Origin: Galaxea fascicularis
Taxonomy: Eukaryota > Cnidaria > Anthozoa > Scleractinia > Euphylliidae
Direction: 5' to 3'
Length of the DNA stretch: 64,000 bases
Assembly: GCA_948470475.1 (NCBI GenBank)
Contig: OX419337.1
Location: forward strand, 25,368,291-25,432,290
Part shown: piece after piece, positions 12,801 through 25,600 of the stretch
Layout of the letters: each line of letters opens with the position of its first letter
Position numbering within the stretch: position 1 is the stretch's first letter
Notes under the pieces: model-generated
What the model was told of the DNA's origin: nothing
The model's database searches: none
What the model saw: only the letters and a program-made list of their open reading frames with translations
Position numbers and translations under genes: made by a program

Positions 12801-15800
12801 AACATAAAGGTTGTGAGAAAAAAGGAAGTGATCAACAACTGACAAAGATCTTGATTGTTTAAGAAATTCTCCTCATCATTGCCATAGAAATTGTATGGTG
12901 AATAGTGAGGAGAATATACATCCTGATATTAAGATTTAAAGGGTTTAAGTGCTGATTATTGGTGCATCTGGGGTTTGAATGTAACACTTCAGGTTCATGG
13001 AACAAAGGACTATTTACACACTGGAACTTCCGAACACTCTACTTTGTACTTGATCGCCGACTGCATGACCTCCAGCTTCGTGTGTTTCAATATTTTGACT
13101 TTGTAGAATCGAGAATCTTTGTTCTTTGCTGCTGAAACCGTGTTTCACTAAAATTTAATTAAATAACCCCTCTTCTGTCCCAGAGGTGGTGGTCTACACA
13201 GTGATTTACAGTATAGGTGTTGGTCCTGCTGTAAATTATAGCTATGATGCACAACTTCCCAGATAAGCAGCCTACTGAATAAGATAACCGACAAAAAGTA
13301 AAGGGCTGGATGAATGCATAACACTCACCTTCAGTGTCGCTTTACATGAATAGCCATTTTCTTTGCGTTTTGTAATAAGAAGGATTTTCTCAAATAGAAA
13401 AAGGTATCTATCCGTTTTAGTGCCATGTATTCTAAAGGAGTCCTGGACATAAAAGAAAATGGTAAAATACATTAGCGTAATTGAAGCTTAACATGTATAT
13501 GACAGGAAATGAAAGATTAGGTCTAGAAAGACATGACCTTGGTAGCAGAATAGCAAAGAATTAATGGGACTACCCAAAAACAGAATGCTGGCAAACCTAG
13601 CTTTGCTCACTGCCACAAGCAACTAAAACTAAATACATTCGAAAATTCTGACTCCGGTTGTCTAACGAACATATTAAAACTTATATCCAGTGAACAATAA
13701 AGTCACCACCTCTGAATATAAAACTGTATAAGTGGTCGACGATAACTTTTGGGGTAACCTAACAATAAAAACAGTTAATACCTCTAAAACAAGATTGCCA
13801 TAGGTTGTAAGGTCTGGACCCTGAAACAAAATAAAGACGGTCATGATAAAGCCAATAATGATGATGAGGATTTAAATAGCGCTTTTATCGAAAGGGCTCA
13901 AAGCGCTTTACAACACTTTTTGGGGGACTTTGTCAGACTGCTTTTTAGGTGCAAATTGCAGCCATGCAGTTTACAATCTTACTTTTGAATGAATAGTAGG
14001 ATCAACACAGGTGCCCCCAGAACAGAATAAGTTATAGACCATTCAAACTGGTGGGTTCTTTAATGTCCCACACCAGTACTGTGAGATGGGACCTCCGGTT
14101 TTATCATCCTTATCCAAGAAGACTAGAAAGTCTAACCATTTGCAGATGTCATTACAAAGGTAGCACTTTCTCCTCAGATATTTAAAGACCCTGAGTGTTG
14201 GTCTGGCCAGGCCTTGAACCCCTGACCTCCTGCACAGCAGTCCAGTGCTCTACCACAGAGCCAACCGGTTAGCGGTTAGGCAAGCAGGAATGCAGAAAGC
14301 TCTCACAACATAAAAAGGAAAGCACAAGTCCTAGTAATTTGACTTCATCATTTACCTCAAAATCTGACATCTGACTTTGAATCTCCTGTGAACAAAAGAA
14401 ACAGAAAATTGATTGGGCAGTTCTAGAAAATACCCATACCTCCCCCCACAGAAGGTCAATGGAATTCCAAGGGGGAGGGGGGTGACAAAAGCAAAATTTT
14501 TTTTAAAAATGGAACTAAATTGGAATTTCTGGGGGAGGGGAAAGTTCCATTCAAAAAACCTTCTGCGGGGGAGGGATACTATTAATACTAACACTAACAC
14601 CATTCACACATATACATCATTCACATTAATACCATGATCACCTAGGGTTGGGAATGACACGTTACAGTTTGGTTTACCAAGTGGTAATCCCTCTAGCAGG
14701 TTAAAGACCTTCCAAAGACTGCATGATCTATTCCATTGGAAGCTAAGGATACAGAACTTCATAAGGTGCAATCATCCAACTTTACCTGCACATGGACTAG
14801 AACTTCATGCTGCCTTTTCATCTCATTGATGTGGTGGGCTACTCCAGTCATGGCAGACAGGGCATCCTGTGGAAAACACAGGATCACCAACACTTTGACT
14901 ATCAGAATTATTAGCACGTAGAAAGGATGACAGAAAACAATGGAAGGATTCCTAAGTCTTATGCAGGGGTTTCATTAGAAGCCGGCAACCAGCGAAAATC
15001 GCCGCCTAGTTTGTCAGAATTTACCTCTCACCGCCGCCTACTTCGTCTAGATTTCACTAAAATGATTGGAAAAAATGAATCAGGTCGCCGCTTTCTATAG
15101 CAAGCTCAGACGGCTATTTCAAAACTTATTGAAACCCCTGCTTATGCAGTAAATTGATGAAGTTTGGTTTTGCCTTTGGCAGCTTTCATGATTGCAAGTT
15201 TAGTTGTACAGTTTCATGGTTGAAAGTTATTTTACGTAAGTGAAATATATGTTAAGCATTATGAGTGGTAAGAAGATCACAGATTGTTCGATAGGAAGCG
15301 AAGGAGATAAGAGGGAAAGGAGTGAAACCAGCGTCAAACCTACAACTCAAAAATGGCATTATAACCATTTCCAAGTTAAACAGAGAAGAAAGAAAGTTGC
15401 AATGAAGAGGATGGTGGTTGACGTCACTGCAATTCAAAATTCTGCATAAAAACTAAACAAAAACTACAAAGAAAATAATTTGGAAGTTCAGATGCTTCTT
15501 GTTACATGCAAGAATAAATACGTCTGTTTAAAATACTTACAGAAATAACTTCATAGCCTTCAGGAGAACTTTCTCTGTCAAAATGCTTTTGGATATCCTG
15601 ACAAAAGGTAAAGATAAATCCTTCAGAATAATAGCGATGAAGTATTCACAATTTTTACCACATTCCCTCAGTGAGTATTGGAGTGGAACAAAAGGTGATA
15701 AAAGGACGTCATGGCCAGAGTGAAGAGTGTAGCGTGAAGTGATTAAGAATATTACTACCCCCTAGATGGGATGATAGTCCATCACAGGATCCCCAGCATT

Positions 15801-17807
15801 AGGTGACTTAAGTAGAGGATACCCAGCATGAAGTGACCAGGAGTATAACTGCTCCCCCTGGATAGGATGCTAATCCTTCATTTGTTAACTAGCATAAAAT
15901 GACTGGATGTGATGCTAGACCACCACAGGATACCCAGCATGATATGAAGAGGAGTATTACTTCTTTCCCTAGGTGGGGTACTTCATGTAGCCCATCACAG
16001 GATACCCAGCACAAAGACAAATGACTTGGAGGTATTAACTTAGAACTGTGTTTCCACTGGACCCTTAAAGGGGGTCAAGGGTTCCAGCCAGTCTTACTTT
16101 ACCTGCAGTAAAAGATGGTATTTGAGGATTCTCTGGACAGGTTTTAACAAGTACGAACCCAGGGGAAGAGAGTGGCCAAGTTCAACTTGAATTTGCTGAA
16201 AGGAAAAACAAACAATTTAAAATGAGCTAAGAAAGACAACTACCAGACAATTATTAACAATGAAATTACATTCAACATAACAAACCAAAAATACCTTCAT
16301 AAAATCTGCAGTTTCCTTTTGCTGTGTGGACTTTGTCAAGACTTCCATGGACCTAATAGGAAAACAACCATTTTAACCACTCCACCAGCATAACGTAAAT
16401 ATTTCCTTTAGCACAACAAGGCAAGGCATTGGTGCCCTGAACATCATCACTATTTTTACAGGTCCAGCTATTTTTGATCATTGAAAACATGAAAATTTGT
16501 CTGGATGGGTACCTTAAAAATTAATTTTTTATTTAAATCCCAAGTTCCTGTAGGAACCGCTACATGACACTGTATTTTCCATGGATTCTTGCAATATCCA
16601 ATTACCTGGTTGTTAAGTTACATTACGTTGTCACAGAGACCCTATACACTCAACATAGTTTCTTCTGGGTATGTTCAGTTGTTAGCCTAATCCTGCAGCC
16701 ATGACTTTCACAGAGAACAAAGGCTTTTGAATGTACTACATGTACTTCATTTGACCACTTGTTCTTAATCGAATGGTTCAATTTGTCCAACTGCATACAG
16801 CCTCTCTGTGTATGATCAGTTAGTCAGCTGCTGTCTGTGTATATCACCCTGACTGTCTCTATCAGAAAATGAGGTTTCTTACACTGGGTAATTGGTACAG
16901 TAATCTGTATATGTTTTGAACCCCTTCTCCTGAAAAAAAAAAAAGTGCAAGAAAAGATCAAATGAATAATTATTTCAACTCAGCCAACTAGTTAGGGCAT
17001 CTCCATTACTCTATTGCACCAACAAAGATATAACCATTACTAGTATCAAGAATGAATTGACAAACAAAACCTAAGTACACAAGTAGTTTGAAGGTAGAAA
17101 GGAAGTCAACTTTCCTTGTGTGGCCATGCCCAAAAGAAGGACTCTTTTGTAGCTGGCTTTAAATTTATTAATATTAATGTAGAGCTCACAAACTTAAATG
17201 GTGACATTGAGGATTTTATTACTTCTGTCAATATTTTGTTTACCACAGTTTTGAAGTAAATTTATAAGTGTTACTCATGGAAGGGCTTTGATAGTAATAA
17301 AATAAATACAAATCCAGTATGCAAGGTGTCTTTTCCTTACGTTTGACACAAACTGGCTGGCAACATCAACTGCATCATCACCACATGCTTCCAGTTCACC
17401 TAAGAATGCTCTAGTACATACAGAAAAAACACACTCTTATTATTTTTCTCATGCACTATAATACGCTTTATTCTGAGTTTTAGGGAAGATGACAGGTGAT
17501 ACCTTTATAATAAGGTTGCTACTAGTAAATAATGAAGAATTCTTGCCAGACTGAGAACACGTTTAAAGATAACCCAGCAAAGTATATTTTCTATAATTAT
17601 AAGGTAAATAAAATCTTTTGTAGTTCAAGGTTCCAACTTACTTGTTGAACTCAAAGATTTCTTCTATATTCATAAATAATTCTTTCACATCTTGTTCTGG
17701 AAAAGGAGATTCCTTCCCCCTCATTTTCTTCAAATAACCCTGGATAGAGATTTAAACAACATTAACCCAAACACAATAATAATAATCATAATCATAATCA
17801 TATTTAC

Positions 17808-17853
<46 letters not shown>

Positions 17854-19603
17854 CATGTAGATAACAATATTTTGTGTAAGATAAATTTTCATATATTGTC
17901 CACATACCACATACCCTGAACTCCACAGCCCCCCCCCCATCCCCGCCTCTGTCAATATAAGCCACCCCTTTTCAGAGGTTAGTAAAGTTGTTATTAGCTC
18001 CACTCTCCTTAAAGTCCCTCCCCCTCCCACTTTCCCCTTTGAAACCAAATAACAATAAACTACAGACTTAATTTATCATAAAATATGTAACACTTCATTT
18101 TCATTGCAATCTATCCACAGTTGATTGTTTCTCTTTAGATAGTGGAGTCAGCTGGTGGCTGACTGCAGCCTTCTGGTAATTAAGCTGAGTAATACTAGCA
18201 AGCTTAGCATACCACACTAACATTTGCAGATATAATTTTGCAGGCATTCCACTAAACATTCCTGGATCAGCCCAAAATTTCATGTGTCACTCCTGAGCTG
18301 TTACCTACCTCAATTATCTCGTGTAAATGTTGCACATAAGCCTGTTCAGTTGACAAGATTTCCTGAACAACTCTCTCACTATGGCTGGTACTCGAACCAG
18401 TGGAAATACGATTCATATTCATGTCAACACTTTGTACACCAAGTAAAGCAGATGGCACAGAATCGTCTGAGATAGTTGAAGGAGTCCTTTCTCCTGAGTG
18501 AGTTGACAATGGTCGGAAGCATGGTGAATTGTCATTTTCAAATGTTTTCTTTAGAACAGCAATGTTAGACTCCTCAGATTCATTTTCTGAATGCGGCGAA
18601 TCTCTATAAATAATTTCAACCCTTGGCTGAGAAGCCGATTGTTTTCTTTTATCACTGCCTTGTGCAGTTGCAGCATCTGTGGATGGACTTTTTTCAAGGC
18701 CGGGTCGACGGAAAAATCTCTTTGATGTTTTCCTTGGTGATAAAATTCCATTAGACTTTGTGGCTGCATAACCATTTGATATCCTTTGAGGTGATCCAGC
18801 TTGTTTAGCACGAGAGCTGAAAGGCTCAGCTCCACCAACTGATTGAGGGTAACTTGTTATAGGGGACATTGCTGAAGGATGAAGAAGAAGGGTAATGTAG
18901 TCACATTTTTTAAGGAGACATTGTCATGGTGATTGGCTGCTTCTACAGACCTCTCAAGTTGATTTGTTGCCAAGAGTGAGATTTTTTTTTTGAGTGGAAA
19001 AGTGGTAGATCCCAGACTTTTTTTCCAGAATGATGTTTCATTAGAAACTGACCTGTTTAAATAAGAAACCTTAAATGTGTGAGAAATAATAATTTCAGCA
19101 TGAGAGCCTAAGATTGCATTCATTTCTGTGGGACTCACGCTCAATGCACGAAACTTGAGAGCTCTGCTTCTAGCAATACCCTTTCCGTTAGTGTTTTTTT
19201 CTATTTGTTGAGTAACTCACTCTAAACATGGCAAAGAACTAACACACAGTCACAGTGCTCGGGTTTCAAAGGAAAAAAGTCAAGTGAAGTGCTATTAACA
19301 ACAACAGTTATTGTGCAACAATTGTGGGTGAATTTAAAAGAATTGAACACATGAAAAGTGCATCTTCTCTCTCACTAACTAAAAGCCTTTTAAACAGAAA
19401 TGTTTACTCAAAATTGAATTACAATTGACCTGATCTCTATTCTAAGCATCAATCCAGCACTGCAATGTTAATATTACCACTGCATTTGTTGTTGCTGTTG
19501 TCATTAATTATTAATATAACCATCATTGACAACAAGAATATTACTTTTAATTTCTACCTGTATTTGTAACTCGATTTAAAGGATTTGTAAGTTGGACAGA
19601 CAT
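3817..19603 (-). CDS. PLEKHG1/2/3-type RhoGEF (DH-PH protein), 21 coding exons
   Basis: Exons on the minus strand, in gene order: 19558-19603, 18309-18871, 17642-17739, 17341-17410, 16883-16929, 16295-16352, 16103-16195, 15541-15597, 14786-14866, 14356-14385, 13782-13820, 13329-13442, 12223-12318, 11909-11995, 11733-11784, 11060-11128, 10150-10515, 9541-9566, 8799-8873, 8139-8306, 3817-5634. All junctions are GT-AG and in phase; the total is 4053 nt, 1350 aa. Residues 1-178 are Ser-rich and disordered. The DH domain (about 179-371) starts [19 protein letters not shown] and carries the signature [16 protein letters not shown] near 310-325. The PH domain (about 382-493) contains [29 protein letters not shown] and the C-terminal helix [15 protein letters not shown]. 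The exon at 10150-10515 is a helical stretch I do not recognise. The last 600 residues are Ser/Glu/Arg-rich and disordered, ending in a conserved-looking helix, [18 protein letters not shown] proteins load GTP onto Rho-family GTPases at membranes or the cytoskeleton (family knowledge). The exact paralogue is not resolved. The start is argued in the uORF entry. Confidence 0.88.
5978..7211. repeat. 84-bp minisatellite, about 15 tandem copies
   Basis: The unit GATCATTCCCTGTATTCTCA... recurs every 84 bp from about 5980 to 7157, with only a few differences between copies. Because 84 is a multiple of three and one frame lacks stops, the minus strand reads open for 439 codons with a 28-residue repeat. 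The array lies inside the last intron of the PLEKHG-like gene (5635-8138), and the open frame joins no splice site, so it is treated as non-coding. Two units (about 6148 and 6736) share the same block of changes. Confidence 0.95.
7300..7830 (+). mobile_element. LINE retrotransposon 3' end (reverse transcriptase C-terminal remnant)
   Basis: One frame reads [20 protein letters not shown] and then [15 protein letters not shown], which is the C-terminal part typical of non-LTR reverse transcriptase ORFs. After stops and frame breaks it continues with a [15 protein letters not shown] segment and [13 protein letters not shown]. The element ends in an AATAAA and a short ATT repeat at about 7803-7825, the usual tail of CR1/L2-like LINEs. 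It is 5'-truncated, dead, and opposite in orientation to the host gene. Confidence 0.8.
9262..9406 (+). mobile_element. MITE with AGCTCTYGTAAG ends, copy 1
   Basis: AAGCTCTTGTAAG at the left end is mirrored by TTTACGAGAGCT at the right, 145 bp apart. The interior (TTGTGTTGTTTGTTCTTTTGTTCACC) matches the reverse complement of the element at 12458-12610. It sits in the PLEKHG-like intron between exons 8799-8873 and 9541-9566. Confidence 0.8.
9541..9566 (-). CDS. 26-nt microexon of the PLEKHG-like gene
   Basis: This exon joins a phase-1 donor at 10150 to a phase-0 acceptor at 8873, and encodes GATLVKKRP across the junction. The donor context CCG|GTACGT is strong; the acceptor TTTTTAAAG is weak. 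The basic patch LVKKR is the only visible feature. Skipping it alone would shift the frame, so it is probably constitutive. The exon is inferred from phase closure. Confidence 0.75.
10810..11011. repeat. GACT/CACT microsatellite, about 200 bp
   Basis: Runs of TGAC and TCAC tetramers (TGACTGACTCACTGAC...) fill this part of the intron between exons 10150-10515 and 11060-11128. Confidence 0.95.
11200..11620. repeat. 107-bp satellite, about 4 copies
   Basis: The unit runs ATCCTAAAGTGTGACCATTC, then AATGAAAGCTACTGAGTAG, TCCTGTGGTGCTGTTTATTA and CAAGGTGGTTCTAACTTTTG, and recurs at about 11219, 11325, 11427 and 11531. It fills the intron between exons 11060-11128 and 11733-11784. Related copies occur at 37340-37455 and 59035-59275. 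Confidence 0.9.
12458..12610 (-). mobile_element. MITE with GTAGCAGCTC ends, copy 2 (inverted relative to copy 1)
   Basis: GTAGCAGCTCTTGTAAGG at the left is mirrored by CCTTACGAGAGCTGCTAC at the right. Its reverse complement matches 9262-9406 over the full length with a few mismatches. It lies in the intron between exons 12223-12318 and 13329-13442. Confidence 0.85.
13853..14272 (-). mobile_element. tRNA-derived SINE, near full length
   Basis: On the minus strand the element starts at about 14270 with a tRNA-like head: A box TGGCTCTGTGGTAGAGCAC and B box GGGGTTCAAGGCC. A central region contains ATCTGCAAATGGTTAGAC. The 3' part, TGTAAAGCGCTTTGAG then GCGCTATTTAAATCC, ends in a TCATCATCATTATT tail. 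It occupies nearly the whole intron between exons 13782-13820 and 14356-14385. It is not a functional tRNA gene. Confidence 0.85.
15690..16015. repeat. Degenerate tandem repeat, roughly 70-80 bp unit
   Basis: The phrases GGATACCCAGCATGA, GACCAGGAGTAT(A/T)ACT, CCCCCTGGATAGGATGCTA and CCATCACAGGAT recur about four times. The array lies in the intron between exons 15541-15597 and 16103-16195. Similar phrases are common in marine invertebrate intronic repeats (general knowledge, not searched here). Confidence 0.75.
17774..17852. repeat. ATT/ATA microsatellite
   Basis: AATAATAATCATAATCAT passes into an uninterrupted run of about sixteen ATT units. It lies just upstream (in gene sense) of the exon at 17642-17739. 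The poly-Asn and poly-Ile frames seen across it are artefacts. Confidence 0.95.
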
Positions 19604-19617
19604 CGCTGGTCAACCAT
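19576..19617 (-). promoter_or_regulatory. Overlapping upstream ORF at the PLEKHG-like start
   Basis: Fourteen bases before the assigned start (19603) lies ATG at 19617 in the context ACCATGG, the optimal eukaryotic start context. It opens a 13-codon frame ([13 protein letters not shown]) ending at 19576, in a different frame and overlapping the main start. A splice acceptor (TTTGCAG) at about 19629 implies a further 5' untranslated exon upstream. Either this uORF damps translation, or the main protein starts elsewhere, for example at ATG 18869 in the next exon. Confidence 0.5.
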
Positions 19618-22600
19618 GGTACCAAGATCTGCAAAGTCAACAAAAACTATACATCAAATTTCACTAAGAATCCACAATCTATCAAATTTCACCTACATGA
19701 AAATATAACTTTACGAGAGGGTAATTAACGTTTGGCTTATTAGGATGGCACCTTAAATCTCAAAATGGTGGCTCAGCATGCGATGAAAAAACTACTCTAA
19801 GCATTGCTTCTAAAAAGGATGTGCAGTGAATTCCAATAGTATAGAATTACTAAACTGTGGGACTGTAATTTCACATATGTGTAAGCACATTTTGTTTTAC
19901 AGTTTCCTAACAGAGGTTATTCTTTGAACAGACGCTGCCTTGGTAACCATTTCTGTCTAGCGCAACCCTCAAGTTTGAAACGCTACCTCAAATTTTGTCT
20001 AGACACATCATTTTTGATACAGAATGCAACAATCCAGGAAATTAAAACCACCATTTACTAATCCATTAGAGGTCTTATGGTTCAATCCCCATGCAGTAAA
20101 TCTCCTTGGAATCCCATATATTTTGGTTTCATATTTTCATTTTCACTCCTTTGTTTTGTATTGCAATGTTCTCTGCAAAACACATACCATGAAAGCATAT
20201 TTTGGTATGGATATTTCCCAGAGCCACAGAATTCTACATGAATAGAGACACTACAATGTGCAAGGTCAATAATTATGCTGACACTGAAACTTGGCATGAT
20301 TATTTTGTAAAATGTCAAGTAATCTGAGCCAGAGGTCTTGAAAATTCAATCAGCTACATAACTTAGGGCTAAGTTATTCATTCAACTCATCTAAAAACTC
20401 TTGTTTGCAGAGAAACCTTATGATTATAACCTTGTATTGTTGTGATTATTAGGATGACTTCACAGCATTACATGTAGTTCAAATAAATGTACGGGCAATA
20501 ATTAAGATTTCTAGCTATTAAACAATTAAACCCTGAGACATACTGGTGACAAAGAAGGAAGTGGCCTCTGTGGGTTTAAAGAAAAAGGATTTCCTAAGAG
20601 CTCCAACAGTTACTTTCTCTTAATTACTGTTTGATGATGATAATGCCTCAGTTTATTGCTATCTGTGGCAGAATTTGCCCCAGCAATCATTAGCAGAGGA
20701 AAATACAATTTAGGGTCCTGAAATAAAATGAAAAATATTCCTTTCCTCCATCTCCACCCATCACTAAACAATTGACAGACTTCTGCTACAAAACCAAAAG
20801 GTAGAAGCTTTTTCTATTGAAACGGCAAAAGAGGTGTCTTTGTTAATATTTATACAATGTAGTGCTCGAGATTGAACAAAGAGAAATAACTGCCAAGATA
20901 CAATGATGAATTTGTGCCAAAACCATTTTTTGAAATAATAATTATTACCAGAAAAAAGGTCGTCTTAACATTATCAAAGATTGTAGTAATATCCACCTGT
21001 TTCTTAAGAAGACTCTCCAAACCTACATCTCTACAGTATCCAAATCTTATGGTTCAAAAAAATCCTTAACCATCCTACTGAATCAAAGGTTAAACTGTCT
21101 CACCACCCTAGAGGAAAGAGACTTCTCATTGAAAATTCAAGAGGTAAGGAAAGTATGACATTTCCGAAGACATCAGAGGGTCCAATGCCAAAAGGTTGTG
21201 GGATATGAATTTTTTCCATCAATAACTCCATACTCCCTAAGAGATGTATCGCTTTTGACAACCCCCTCTCAACGCAATTTTCTATTAACCCTTAATGGTC
21301 GACTTCTACTATCTCAACCCCTGGATATCTCAAATCCTCTGCTACCTTGAACTGAAACTAATTTCTCACTTACTTACTATTGGCTATATTGCAATTGACC
21401 TCTAGTTATTTTGAACATTTTTGGTTTCCCTTGCATGTTTGAGACAGAAGGAATGTACCGCATTTTCTACAAACCAGTATAACAGGGACACAGATTGTAC
21501 TGGAGATAAGTGCCATACATGTAATTAAATCAAACCACCATTTTTCAATTAATTTCTTACAGTAACATGATGTTAAATTTACTAGCAAATAGTTAAAACC
21601 ACAACAGATCTCATTATAAGAGATGCAAATGAACTGACAAATTAAACTGAATGAACAGGAACTTTTGAGGTTGATCAAACAGACTACAGGAAGTGACACT
21701 GATGTAAGCATCACTACCTGATGAGAATCTGATACTGTGTTCTTTTATCATTTCCTACACTTTGATTCTAAGATGGGGACATTTACTGGCTACTACAGCT
21801 CTACATGTGCCAATGACTAGTGAGGGGGAGGGGGGACAAATGGTAAAATCCGAGACTCTCTGAGACGCCGAGACCCGCCGAGACCCTTGTTTGAAAATCC
21901 GAGACCAAGACCAAACAATCATGCAAGACTTCAAGACCGAAGTAAATGCACTATAAACAAGGTTTTGAGACTCTCCGCAAAGGCTGTAGAGATTTCAAGA
22001 TCAGATGAAGAGTTTATGAGACCCAAGATTTTAGAGTTACCTTTCACCACCCTTGTGATGTACATAATTGTCAGGAAAATTGAGACATGATGACCCAAGA
22101 CTGCTGCTCCTGATGTGGAAAGGAAAGAAAATTCTGAAGATGTAAGTGATCGTCGCAGTTATGAACACAACTTGAGGAGTAGTGAAAAATTAATAAAACT
22201 TGAAAAAAAAAGAAAGTTCCAGAGAAACATATCTGGCACGAAGAGTACCTTGAAAATCTTGTTTAGGCCAATCCTGATTATGACTTAATCTAAAACGACT
22301 TAAAGGGCATACAAACTTAAGTGATTTTAAATAAATTAGAAAGATGACACATCAAATTCTGGCAAATGGCAACAATACATATGAACACCTGTAATTCTGA
22401 TTTGCTAAGAATTCCCCTCACACTGATGAGATTTTGGAAACATAGATCTACATAGCTATAAATTCAAATCCACTGTTGAGTACTTTATTTCACTCAGCTA
22501 GGGTCAAAACTTCCAAAGTTTCCATAATTTAACTTCAAGAATTTGCCTTGAAACAAAGTGAGCAACAAAACCGTTCTGAAAGGACACAGATCTGGAGGAA

Positions 22601-25600
22601 GGTTAAGTTGACATTGGCATTACATCATCAGTGAGCTTTCATCGATATAATTACAAAAAAACATATGTATGTTGTACAAACAACCAGCTGGATTTTACAT
22701 TTTTGGGCAAAATAATCCCCCAGTTTCACAATGTAACTAGCAACAATGCAGAAGTAATTAAATCTTAAGCAAGAAGCTGTAGGTCACAACAAAGAACCAT
22801 TTGTTTCCTGTGACAATTCAACTAAGGTCATTATTAAAACAACAAAGCTGCATCCGAATGTCAGCAGTGAGACGCACAGATAAAACCTGACGCCGAACAG
22901 AGACCTGAAGTAATCGCAGATTTCCACTCAAAAACGAGTTTGTGTACATCTGCGGCAAAATGCCCAAACGAAATTCCGATGAAGTTGAACAGATTCACGC
23001 TCAAACAACAAAGTGTTAGTACAGAAGGTACAATAGGGCATTTATTGTTCTTTCGCGCTTGAATAATTTTCCATATCAACTTATAATACCTCCTCAGGAT
23101 AAAGTTTCTTGAATGTCGCAAACAAAAATTAGAGCCCGCGTAACAGTCTGTCTTACTGTTAAAATAAACATTCTTTCAGTCGATACAATAATCTTATGCT
23201 CCAGAACAGGCAAATGAATAATAAATACATCTAGAAATTATTATCTATGATTATGATTTACTTGTATAAATAACAAGTTTTTGAACTAAAATTACCGGCG
23301 AGAATATGTTAATATCGTGACCAACTTCAAAATAATATCGACAACGTAAGTATCAACCGAAAAGGGAACAAAATAATAGACGGAATAAATTGTATTGCGT
23401 AATTAATTGTACGGCTTATTGTGGAATAGCTGAAAGCGATTTTATAAGATCAGTATTTTTTCTTCAATGACATTTGGGTATGTGAACTAAAGTCGATCTT
23501 TTTTTCTCTCAAAAAATTTTCTCTGTCGGCCTTTCCTTGCGGAAACCACATAACGCACACTTGACAAAGGCTTTGGCATATCGGCTATGCAGGAAAAGCT
23601 AGGTGGCTGTTTATTATTTTAGCTATTTCCTGAATGAGTGGAAAACTGCAGGAAGACCTTGGCGGCCGTATTTTGACAACCTCCGTTATGAGTTTTGACA
23701 CAACATTACGAGGGCCCAAACTATTCCACAAACGGAATACAACTTCTTGTAAACTCTCAGCTCTGTCCACTTGGGAGCACTTAAAAATGAGCTTTGGCAA
23801 TATCAGAAATTCAAACAGATGCATACATATAAGATTCAAAAGCTAGTAGTTGTGCATGCATCGCTTCGATTATTCGATCGAACAAGAACGACAAGAACAA
23901 CGTCTGTTCAGTTTATCTCAGTTCGCAGAGAAACAAAATTATTTTGTTGGACCAATCTTTGTTTATTTGAGCTGATATTAATTCAAACAGATCAGAGTAA
24001 GACTCTCAACATAAAATAAGACCGTAGTTTTCACTCAGATGTTGTCATAGAGAAACATTCTTAGCTCTTCGAATAAGACCTTTGTCGTGATCAGTCGATC
24101 TATCTTGCATTCAAACCTCGCAATCAATCGCTAAACAAAATAAAACTCATTTGGCGTTCCCGTCAAAATTTCAACAGTTGCCCTTAAAGCTGCCGAAAAT
24201 ATTTACTTTGAGGTAAGTTCTTAATTCCATTTTGTTAACCACGTTTAAGCCACGGCAAAAAGTTCTGTTTACCTCGAAAATGTGCAAACTTGCATATTGT
24301 CCTAATACAAAACGTTGCTTTGTGACCACCCATAGCTCGAATACAAACTCATCGATCTTGATCTCTTGTTGAGATTATCGACCTAAAACTTCAAACTTAC
24401 CTCTGTTTTACGATGCAACAACTAGAAAGCCGACAGTACCCTTCAACAAATTCGTTCAACTTTCAAAGAAGCCCCAAGTTGCTTTCGTCTTAACGTTGAT
24501 ACAAACAGCCCAAGCTGTAGTTTCTCCGAATAAAATACCACTGCAGTCACATCGTTTTGAAGTTAAATCGAAGACAAACTCGGCAGACGTAAAAAGAAGT
24601 ACTGCACGGAACCGGTCACGTTCAAAGGAAATAATCTTGTATTCTTGTCCAAAATGTTAATATGCCGCTTGTCAAGTTTGGCCCTGCTGGCGGATGAATG
24701 ATTTGCTGCCTGGTAGGCACTGACCGAAGAGCATGCCGGGGAGGCTTCTCTCACCAAAAAAACATAAATGAAGATAAGAGAGGCTCGTAATTTTCAATAC
24801 GTTTTTACCAAACGTTTTATGGCAAAATTTAACTAAAACGCGCTTGTCAAGTTTCAGTGGAATCTCTTCCCTTATCAATAGCGTTTGGTTTCAACCATTT
24901 CCTTCCGAAATTGAGTCGAATATTGTTTGATTTCATCTTTTTTATCGCGCACATTTTGAATGACAAGTCGGGTACTCGGACGGAAGAGGAGAAGCGAGTA
25001 ATAAAATCACTGCCTTTTCTTCACTCGGATATTCTTATTGTTGAATTATTGCGGTCTAACATGATCTTATTTAAAAAAATAAACAAGGAATTACTGCTTT
25101 CATTGGGCGAGACCTCGCACGACCTCGTAGGTTAAAATCTGATTTGCAAGAACGAGTTCCGTTGCTGAGAGGACATACGTAAAATCGATTTTTTAATGGT
25201 CATCGAAATATCGATGAACAATTAAATTTAATTTGTTTTTTGGCGTTTTCATTATATTATTATTTTTTTGCTTTTTTTTTTTGTGCTTAATAAATAAAAT
25301 GCTCTGCAAGGTACGTCATCAATTTGAAATCCCGTCGTTTTACCTTTTTATCAGAGCAACCAAAGGCAAAGCAAAACATGATTGGAATTCCACAATGCAA
25401 GGTATGCACATTATATCGCTGTTGACTTCAAACAACGTAAATTGGAGGTGTGTTTCACAATATCTGGACCCCGTTCGGGCAAGGACCTCTTGAAAAAACG
25501 TATGTGATATTGTCTTGCAAAGGTAACGAAACTTTTGTAGTCAACATTTCTAGCGTTTTTTGTAAATATACCTGCTTTATGAGTTATTGGACTTCATAAA

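Noticed and set aside
14210..14272. tRNA gene on the minus strand
   Set aside because: A and B boxes are present, but the sequence is the head of a SINE with a body and tail; cloverleaf pairing is poor.
17692..18048. Poly-Ile and poly-Asn frames
   Set aside because: Created by an ATT microsatellite.
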